Positions 58,981 to 64,000 of a stretch of DNA of 64,000 nt are shown here, piece by piece. Made by a program: the position numbers and the translations under genes. The stretch covers positions 10,957 through 74,956 of the forward strand of contig JAEWBO010000043.1 of the NCBI GenBank assembly GCA_023391105.1, read 5' to 3'. The stretch comes from Bacillota bacterium (GTDB lineage: Bacteria > Bacillota > Clostridia > Christensenellales > SZUA-584). Numbering within the stretch: position 1 is the first letter of the stretch; every line of letters starts with the position of its first letter. Under the pieces are notes generated by a model. It ran no database searches, had not been told where the DNA came from, and saw only the letters and a list, made by a program, of their open reading frames with translations.

Positions 58981-59811
58981 CTATACCCCCTCGAAGCTGT
59001 TTCTCACTTTTGCAACCAGGTTGGTGAATTCGACAGAGTTCTTGTCGCTCAGTGTTCTTGGCCTCGGGATATCGATATCCACTATGGCGGATATTCGCCC
59101 CGGATGCGGCGACATCACCACCACTCTATCCGAGAGAAACACGGCTTCCTGGATGTTATGCGTCACAAACAGTATCGTCTTGTGTGTTTTTCTCCAGATC
59201 TTAAGAAGATCGGCATGAAGCTTTTCCTTTGTGAATTCATCCAGCGCGGAAAACGGTTCGTCCATCAACAAAATTTCCGGATCGATCGCGAGCGCCCTTG
59301 CTATACCAACGCGCTGCTGCATACCGCCGCTGAGTTCATGAGGATATTTCTTGCCGAACTCATACAAGCCCACAAGCTCCAGCATCTGTGACACGCGCTC
59401 AGTTCTTTGCGGCTTGGGCATCCCCATCAGCTCCATTGGCATGCACACATTGCGCCGCACTGTTCTCCAGTCGTAGAGCACCGGGCTTTGAAATACAATG
59501 CCGAATTTCTTCTGCATCCGCACTTCTCTGGGCGACTGTCCCTTCACTGAAATGCTGCCTGATGTGGGCTGCTGTAGATCCGCAATGGTACGCAGCAATG
59601 TGGTCTTTCCGCATCCGGAGGGGCCGACCAACGAAATAAACTCACCCTGATTGATGTCAAGGTTCACATTTTGCAGTGCCGTTAACGGTTCACCGCCTTC
59701 CTTACACGGAAACTTAACCCACAGGCTTTCAATCTTGACTTCGCTTTCCTTTTCCTTAGGCTTATAAAACTGGCTATGTTGAAAAACAATTCTTTCTTCT
59801 TCCAATGTCAT
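58981..59811 (-). CDS. ABC transporter ATP-binding protein (SsuB/ThiZ type)
   Basis: The 276-residue nitrate/sulfonate/taurine-type ATPase has Walker A GPSGCGKTTLLRTI, Q-loop GIVFQSPVLYDWRTV, signature ELSGGMQQRVGIARAL, Walker B EILLMDEPFSALDE and switch His in FVTHNIQEAVFL. The ATG at 59811 was chosen for AAGGGAGAG upstream. It powers the two permeases downstream. A terminator-like stem lies before it, between ADH and this gene. Confidence 0.93.
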   Translation of the reverse strand: MTLEEERIVFQHSQFYKPKEKESEVKIESLWVKFPCKEGGEPLTALQNVNLDINQGEFISLVGPSGCGKTTLLRTIADLQQPTSGSISVKGQSPREVRMQKKFGIVFQSPVLYDWRTVRRNVCMPMELMGMPKPQRTERVSQMLELVGLYEFGKKYPHELSGGMQQRVGIARALAIDPEILLMDEPFSALDEFTKEKLHADLLKIWRKTHKTILFVTHNIQEAVFLSDRVVVMSPHPGRISAIVDIDIPRPRTLSDKNSVEFTNLVAKVRNSFEGV

Positions 59812-59827
59812 AACGCTCTCCCTTTCC

Positions 59828-59865
59828 AAAATAAAATGACGTAAAACTCCCTCGCTTTACGTCAT
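59828..59865 (-). terminator. Terminator-like hairpin inside the cluster (ADH to ABC genes)
   Basis: ATGACGTAAA (59836-59845) and TTTACGTCAT (59856-59865) form a perfect 10-bp stem, followed on the minus strand by TTTATTTT. It may reduce transporter expression relative to the enzymes upstream. Confidence 0.6.
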
Positions 59866-59890
59866 CGTAAATTTGATTGATTATTTATCC

Positions 59891-61042
59891 TTACCAGAGC
59901 CTGTTATATATGGCCTCTATATCCTCTTGCTTAATTTCTTTGATCGTGTTTCCCGGGCTCCCGCTGATAATTGCGTCACGCGCCATCTTTGGGATCAAAG
60001 AATCAAATTGGTCCTTGGGTATTCCATACTCTTTCAGTGTCGGAATCTCAAGCCTTGTGCAAAGCTCCTCCAATGCACCGATAAATTTTTGTGACGCTGT
60101 TTCATCGCTTTCATGGGCGTCTGCCGCCCCGATCGCTTTAGCAACCTGCGCAAATCTTTCCGGGCAGCCATCCAGTGCGAACGCAAGGCATTTTGAGATC
60201 AGCATGGCGTTGGATATCCCATGGGGGACGTGGAACAGCGCACCGATTGGCCTGCTCATACCATGCACCAGCGTCACTGATGCGTTGTTGATACACACAC
60301 CCGCTTCATACGCTGCGATCGACATCTCTTCTCTTGCTTTTATATTGGTACCATCCTCGTATACCAACGGAAGATAAGTGAAGATGCGTGAGATCGCGCT
60401 GAGCGCATACATATCGGTAAGCGAATTGCTTTTCTTTGACGTATAGGCCTCGACCGCATGCGTCAAAGCGTCCATTCCGGTGGATGCGGTGATGCTCTTG
60501 GGCGACGTCATCGTGAATACCGGGTCGATCACCGAAAGGATTGGCATAAGCGCTTCGCCCTTCAAAAGCATTTTGACGCTTTTTTCAGTGTCCGTAATGA
60601 CAGTGAACTTTGTCGCTTCAGAGCCCGTTCCCGACGTGGTCGGTATCAGAGCCATAGGCGGGAAATCACCCTTGATCTCCACTCCCATATAATCCGATAT
60701 CTTCCCATCCAGAACGGACATCATCGCAATCGCTTTCACACTATCAAGCGGGCTTCCGCCGCCGATACCGATGAGAAAATCACATCCGGCTGCTTTGTAT
60801 GCTCTTACGCCAGCCTCTATCATCTGAACTGTCGGTTCTCCGGTGATATCGCTGAAAACCTCATAAGCGACGCCCCACTGATCGAGGCAGTCTGTCAGTT
60901 TATTGACGATTCCCGCCTTTGTGACATTTTTGCCGGTAACCACGAAAGCTTTTTGACCCAGCGCTTTGAAATCTGCTTTGCTATCATTAAGTGCATTGTC
61001 ACCTATTACCGTTTTCCCCGGCATTGTAAACTGATATGCCAT
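59891..61042 (-). CDS. Iron-containing alcohol dehydrogenase (probable malonate-semialdehyde reductase)
   Basis: The 383-residue group III alcohol dehydrogenase has GGGSPLDSVKAIAM (nucleotide binding), PTTSGTGSEATKFTV, and metal-binding residues in GMDALTHAVEAYTS and LVHGMSRPIGALFHVPHG. It lies between the aminotransferase and the ABC genes in the pyrimidine cluster. If the aminotransferase makes malonate semialdehyde from beta-alanine, this enzyme would reduce it to 3-hydroxypropionate, regenerating NAD(P)+ in an anaerobe. Family certain, substrate inferred. Confidence 0.9.
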   Translation of the reverse strand: MAYQFTMPGKTVIGDNALNDSKADFKALGQKAFVVTGKNVTKAGIVNKLTDCLDQWGVAYEVFSDITGEPTVQMIEAGVRAYKAAGCDFLIGIGGGSPLDSVKAIAMMSVLDGKISDYMGVEIKGDFPPMALIPTTSGTGSEATKFTVITDTEKSVKMLLKGEALMPILSVIDPVFTMTSPKSITASTGMDALTHAVEAYTSKKSNSLTDMYALSAISRIFTYLPLVYEDGTNIKAREEMSIAAYEAGVCINNASVTLVHGMSRPIGALFHVPHGISNAMLISKCLAFALDGCPERFAQVAKAIGAADAHESDETASQKFIGALEELCTRLEIPTLKEYGIPKDQFDSLIPKMARDAIISGSPGNTIKEIKQEDIEAIYNRLW

Positions 61043-61061
61043 ATGTCGTCTCGCTCCTGCC

Positions 61062-62387
61062 TTAAATATACTTGTTGTCTACTATGCCAAGCACTTCGTC
61101 GAGTTTATCCATCTCTTCTCTTAACTGCTCTTGCGTTATGATAAGCGGCGGTGCCACAATGATCATATTCTCATGCGTATACGTCATAAACTTTCGTTCC
61201 TTGAGCATCCCCAGAATGCTGCCCATAATTCCCTGCGGATCCTGCCCGTAAGGCACCAGCGCTTCTTTTGTTTCTTTATTCTTGACCAGTTCAACAGCCG
61301 AAAACAGACCGATATATCTCACATCGCCCACGCACGGATGCGCCGCTTTCATCCTCTCCAGTTCTTCGCCCAGCACTTTGCCGACTGCGTTCACATTCTC
61401 GAGGATATTTGCCTCTTTATAGTAATCGATACACGCTACACCGGCTGCACAGCCGAGAGGATGGCCGCTGTATGTCAGCCCGCAGGACAGCAGATTGTCG
61501 TCAAAATACGCCGCGATCTGCTTGCTGACCGCCACACCGCCGAGCGGCACATAGCCGCAAGTCACGCCCTTTGCGAACGATACGATATCCGGTTTAATAT
61601 CGAAGTGCTCGAAGCCAAACATTTTTCCGGTTCTGCACCAGCCCGTCATCACTTCGTCGCAGATCATAACGATACCGTACTTATCACAAAGCGCTCTCAC
61701 ACCGGGCAAATACCCTTTCGGGGGAATAATGACGCCGTTGGAGCCTGTGATGGTCTCTAGCACAATGGCCGCAACCGATTGGGGATTTTCGTACTGAAGC
61801 TGCTCGTCGAGTTTAGCAAGGTAATACTCTGTTGCCGCTTCTTCCGATTCAAAATTGACCACTTCTCTGTAAACATACGGATCAAAGGACTTGATAAACC
61901 CCGGAATACCCGGCTCCAACGCATAACGCCTTGGCTCGCCCGTGAGGTTGCCCGCTCCGAACGAGGAGCCATGATAGCTTCTGTACCGGCTAAATATCTT
62001 GTTTCTGCCCGTGAACATTCTTGCCATCTTTACCGCGTTTTCATTGGCCTCCGCACCGGCGTTGGTGAAAAAGACCTTGCCCATGTTATCCGGCATCAAT
62101 TCGATGATCTTCTCTGCGAGCTTGGCCCTTGATTCGACGCCGTATGAGGGACTCGCAAAACAAAATTTGTCCGCCTGCGCTATTATCGCGTTTGAGATCG
62201 CTTTATTCCCAAAACCGAGGTTCATATTGACCAACTGAGAAGACATATCCGTATAACGGTTGCCGTCAAAGTCCCAAAAGTAAATCCCTTCGGCTTTTTC
62301 TATGGGTACGGGATTGATGTTTTTCTGCCTGCTCCAGGATTGCAGATTGTATTTTTTTTGCATGTTTGTGATGTCTGGGCCTGTCAC
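61062..62387 (-). CDS. Class III aminotransferase (probable beta-alanine transaminase)
   Basis: The 441-residue PLP enzyme of the omega-amino acid:pyruvate transaminase group has FFTNAGAEANENAVKMAR (phosphate binding), YRSYHGSSFGAGNLTGEPRR, ICDEVMTGWCRTG (Asp to PLP nitrogen) and PLP Lys in VSFAKGVTCGYVPLGG. The start is GTG at 62387 with AGGAGG upstream. In this cluster the likely donor is beta-alanine, giving malonate semialdehyde. Other omega-amino acids remain possible. Confidence 0.9.
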   Translation of the reverse strand: MTGPDITNMQKKYNLQSWSRQKNINPVPIEKAEGIYFWDFDGNRYTDMSSQLVNMNLGFGNKAISNAIIAQADKFCFASPSYGVESRAKLAEKIIELMPDNMGKVFFTNAGAEANENAVKMARMFTGRNKIFSRYRSYHGSSFGAGNLTGEPRRYALEPGIPGFIKSFDPYVYREVVNFESEEAATEYYLAKLDEQLQYENPQSVAAIVLETITGSNGVIIPPKGYLPGVRALCDKYGIVMICDEVMTGWCRTGKMFGFEHFDIKPDIVSFAKGVTCGYVPLGGVAVSKQIAAYFDDNLLSCGLTYSGHPLGCAAGVACIDYYKEANILENVNAVGKVLGEELERMKAAHPCVGDVRYIGLFSAVELVKNKETKEALVPYGQDPQGIMGSILGMLKERKFMTYTHENMIIVAPPLIITQEQLREEMDKLDEVLGIVDNKYI

Positions 62388-62440
62388 GGCAATTCCTCCT
62401 ACTCTCCCCAAAAACGCTGCTTTTCGGGTACTCCTTGATA

Positions 62441-62541
62441 AAAAAACAAACGGCGACGGAGTATATTTAGCTCCATCGCCGTGTTTTCATCGCTTATTTA
62501 TTTTTATAATCTCATTATAGACGCTTTGTGACGAAAAGCAA
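62441..62541 (-). promoter_or_regulatory. Promoter and attenuator-like hairpin before the aminotransferase operon
   Basis: On the minus strand TTGCTT (62541-62536), 16 bp, TATAAT (62519-62514). The predicted transcript then meets ACGGCGATGGAG-N9-CTCCGTCGCCGT (62482-62450), a 12-bp stem with one G-U pair, and TTTGTTTTTTT, 54 nt before the GTG. It can end pucR transcripts and may attenuate the operon. Confidence 0.6.
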
Positions 62542-62598
62542 TTGATAGATGACCAGAGTTGATTGTGCATTTGCACAACAAGCCGTTTCCCAAACGGC

Positions 62599-63759
62599 TT
62601 ATAATACCTGTTTGACATAGAACGCCAACGACAGCTTTACCTTGTCCTCCAGCTCTAGCGGATTATAACCCGTTATTTCCCCAATTTTTCTCAAATGGTT
62701 CGTGACCGTATTTCTATGCACGAACTGCTTCTCCGCAACAAGCTGCAAGCTTCCGTTGTTTTCCAGATAAGAGCGCAGCATTTCAGTCAAATCTGTCGCG
62801 TTTTCCCTGTCATAGTTCTCCAAGCTGCCGATCACATCTTTATAATAGTCTCTCAAAACTGTTTTCTCGCTCACCGCATACAGCACCTTATAAATACCCA
62901 GCTCATCATAGTAACAGTGTGTTTGCCCCCGCGTTTTTGCCATTTCCATTGCGGACAGCGCCTTATCAAAATTCGTCCTCTGATTGTAAATACCCATTTG
63001 ATTGGAACCGATGCCAATATGCAAATCCCAGCCCTTGTTTTGCTGCACAGATACCCGAAGAAATTCATTGACAAACATTTTTATTTCCTCGTCCGAGTAA
63101 TTCATCAAGCATAAAATGAGATAATCCTTATAAGAGAACGATATGTAAAGCTCATGCAGCTTTTTCGCTGTTCTCTCTGCTATCTTTCGGAGCTTATCTT
63201 TGAAGTCCTCAAAGCCTGGGGCGTTTGCATCTCCGGCCATGATGCTGATAAAACAGAACTTTCCGTTCCTTTGATAACCGTATCTCTCCATTTGCAGAAT
63301 CTGCGCATCAATATCACCGATATTAAATATGATGTTTTTAACCGTGGTGGCCGTATTGGTCTCGACCTGCTCATTGTGCATGATGCGATGACAAAAATCC
63401 CGCGTCATATCCACCATTCTTGTTTCCCAAGGTATGGTAAACAGCGGCATACAAACCTTGTCGCAATACGCAATGACAGATTGCGGTACCTCTTTGGTAT
63501 GAGGGCCGATATTGACAACAAACGCGCTTGTTCCCACATCATGCAGCCGTCGGGCAAAGTTTAGCAGCCAATCATCTGAATGATTTAAGATACCGGCCGT
63601 AAAAACCAACTCGTTCCCATGCAAAAATGCTGCGACGTTATCATCCTCCAAAATATGAACCCACTGAACTAGGTTATCCAGCCCGTTTTTTCCGGCAATC
63701 AATTTCATCCTATAAAGGAACTCGCCGTTCTTATAAAGCTTTCTCACCATAATTGCCAT
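62599..63759 (-). CDS. PucR-family transcriptional regulator
   Basis: The 386-residue protein has an N-terminal PucR sensor domain (residues 1-130; LVQWVHILEDDNVAAFLHGN, ELVFTAGILNHSDDW), a central GGDEF-like region and a C-terminal PucR helix-turn-helix (LRSYLENNGSLQLVAEKQFV, then HRNTVTNHLRKIGEITGYNP). PucR regulators control nucleobase and other nitrogen catabolism. It stands first on the strand of the pyrimidine cluster, so is its probable activator. The ATG at 63759 follows AAAGGGTG. A 9-bp hairpin sits at the stop codon. Confidence 0.9.
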   Translation of the reverse strand: MAIMVRKLYKNGEFLYRMKLIAGKNGLDNLVQWVHILEDDNVAAFLHGNELVFTAGILNHSDDWLLNFARRLHDVGTSAFVVNIGPHTKEVPQSVIAYCDKVCMPLFTIPWETRMVDMTRDFCHRIMHNEQVETNTATTVKNIIFNIGDIDAQILQMERYGYQRNGKFCFISIMAGDANAPGFEDFKDKLRKIAERTAKKLHELYISFSYKDYLILCLMNYSDEEIKMFVNEFLRVSVQQNKGWDLHIGIGSNQMGIYNQRTNFDKALSAMEMAKTRGQTHCYYDELGIYKVLYAVSEKTVLRDYYKDVIGSLENYDRENATDLTEMLRSYLENNGSLQLVAEKQFVHRNTVTNHLRKIGEITGYNPLELEDKVKLSLAFYVKQVL

Positions 63760-63826
63760 TCGCGTCACCCTTTAAAATAAAAAAAGCGCTGTAAAGAAAT
63801 ACAACGCCTTTGTTTTGATTGATTGT

Positions 63827-63855
63827 ATTATATCACAACACGTCGTGCCAATCAA
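63827..63855 (-). promoter_or_regulatory. Promoter of pucR
   Basis: TTGATT (63855-63850), 17 bp, TATAAT (63832-63827) on the minus strand, about 70 bp before the pucR start codon. Confidence 0.65.
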
Positions 63856-64000
63856 CATCACTAATTAAACGTCTCTCTACGTTGTCAAATGATCTGTTAC
63901 ACTTTTGACAAAGTAATCCCTCCAGTACTGGAGGGGCGATTTTCGCCCCAGAATCAGCAGCGGAAAGTTGTTATCCCACCTCTGATATCGTCGCAATTGC
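63856..64000. other. Window-edge spacer with short palindromes
   Basis: No gene is seen. CTCCAGTACTGGAG and GGGGCGA-TTT-TCGCCCC occur back to back near 63920-63950, a repeat or terminator of a gene outside the window. Confidence 0.4.

Noticed and set aside
62450..62482. Hairpin before the aminotransferase considered as a riboswitch
   Set aside because: Only one simple stem with a U-run; no aptamer-like structure precedes it, so it is listed as terminator/attenuator.

Overview
The window reads as a chromosome segment of an anaerobic, endospore-forming member of the Clostridia (Bacillota) with near-balanced base composition. The evidence is a GerA-type germinant receptor operon, a cluster of CotE- and CotS-type spore coat genes, the block mrnC-thyX-rlmB-yacP-sigH, a fermentative AdhE preceded by a textbook Rex site, and Firmicute-style ribosome binding sites with many TTG and GTG starts. 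No rRNA, tRNA, CRISPR array or transposase was found. The species cannot be named from the sequence.

Layout. 1-5.7 kb: redox and regulation genes (a flavoprotein cut by the window edge, two TetR regulators with visible operators, adhE, a flavodoxin-like protein). 5.8-8.6 kb: a two-gene cluster for a family 2A encapsulin shell with its cysteine desulfurase cargo, followed upstream by a candidate structured RNA and a 40-residue Gly/Cys peptide. 8.7-12.8 kb: a gerA-type operon including the small D-type subunit. 12.8-16.3 kb: ohr, a small prophage-like control module with three palindromic operators, and a DUF975 protein. 16.3-22.3 kb: accessory genes, namely an AT-rich class D beta-lactamase, a methyltransferase behind an attenuator-like leader, an orphan phage holin pair, a repeat protein and a lipoprotein. 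22.4-36.2 kb: mostly housekeeping genes (nucleoside kinase, rsgA, mrnC to sigH), a TetR-controlled ABC exporter operon, an SDR, a YfbR-like nucleotidase and a PadR/DUF1700/DUF4097 operon. 36.7-42.7 kb: E1alpha/E1beta/E2 of a 2-oxoacid dehydrogenase without E3, a PrsA-like foldase, and a DEAD-box helicase with a long structured leader.

42.9-51 kb is a spore-surface cluster on the minus strand. It holds three CotE paralogues, two CotS-family kinase-like proteins, a GT4 glycosyltransferase, UDP-glucose dehydrogenase, a UDP-glucuronate epimerase-like enzyme and an amphi-Trp protein ending in a poly-glutamate tail. The sugar-nucleotide enzymes could feed the glycosyltransferase with uronic acids, suggesting a uronate-containing coat glycan (inference).

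51.9-63.8 kb is one minus-strand cluster that fits a complete reductive pyrimidine degradation pathway. A PucR regulator is followed by a class III aminotransferase, an iron alcohol dehydrogenase, an NMT1-type ABC transporter, dihydropyrimidinase, a PreA-like dihydropyrimidine dehydrogenase and a ureidopropionase-type amidohydrolase. Together they could take up a pyrimidine, reduce and open the ring, release beta-alanine, transaminate it and reduce the semialdehyde to 3-hydroxypropionate. The transporter's binding protein appears circularly permuted and the PreA-like protein carries an unusual N-terminal iron-sulfur segment.

Intergenic DNA carries a dispersed 99-bp MITE-like element in both orientations plus other short palindromic repeats.
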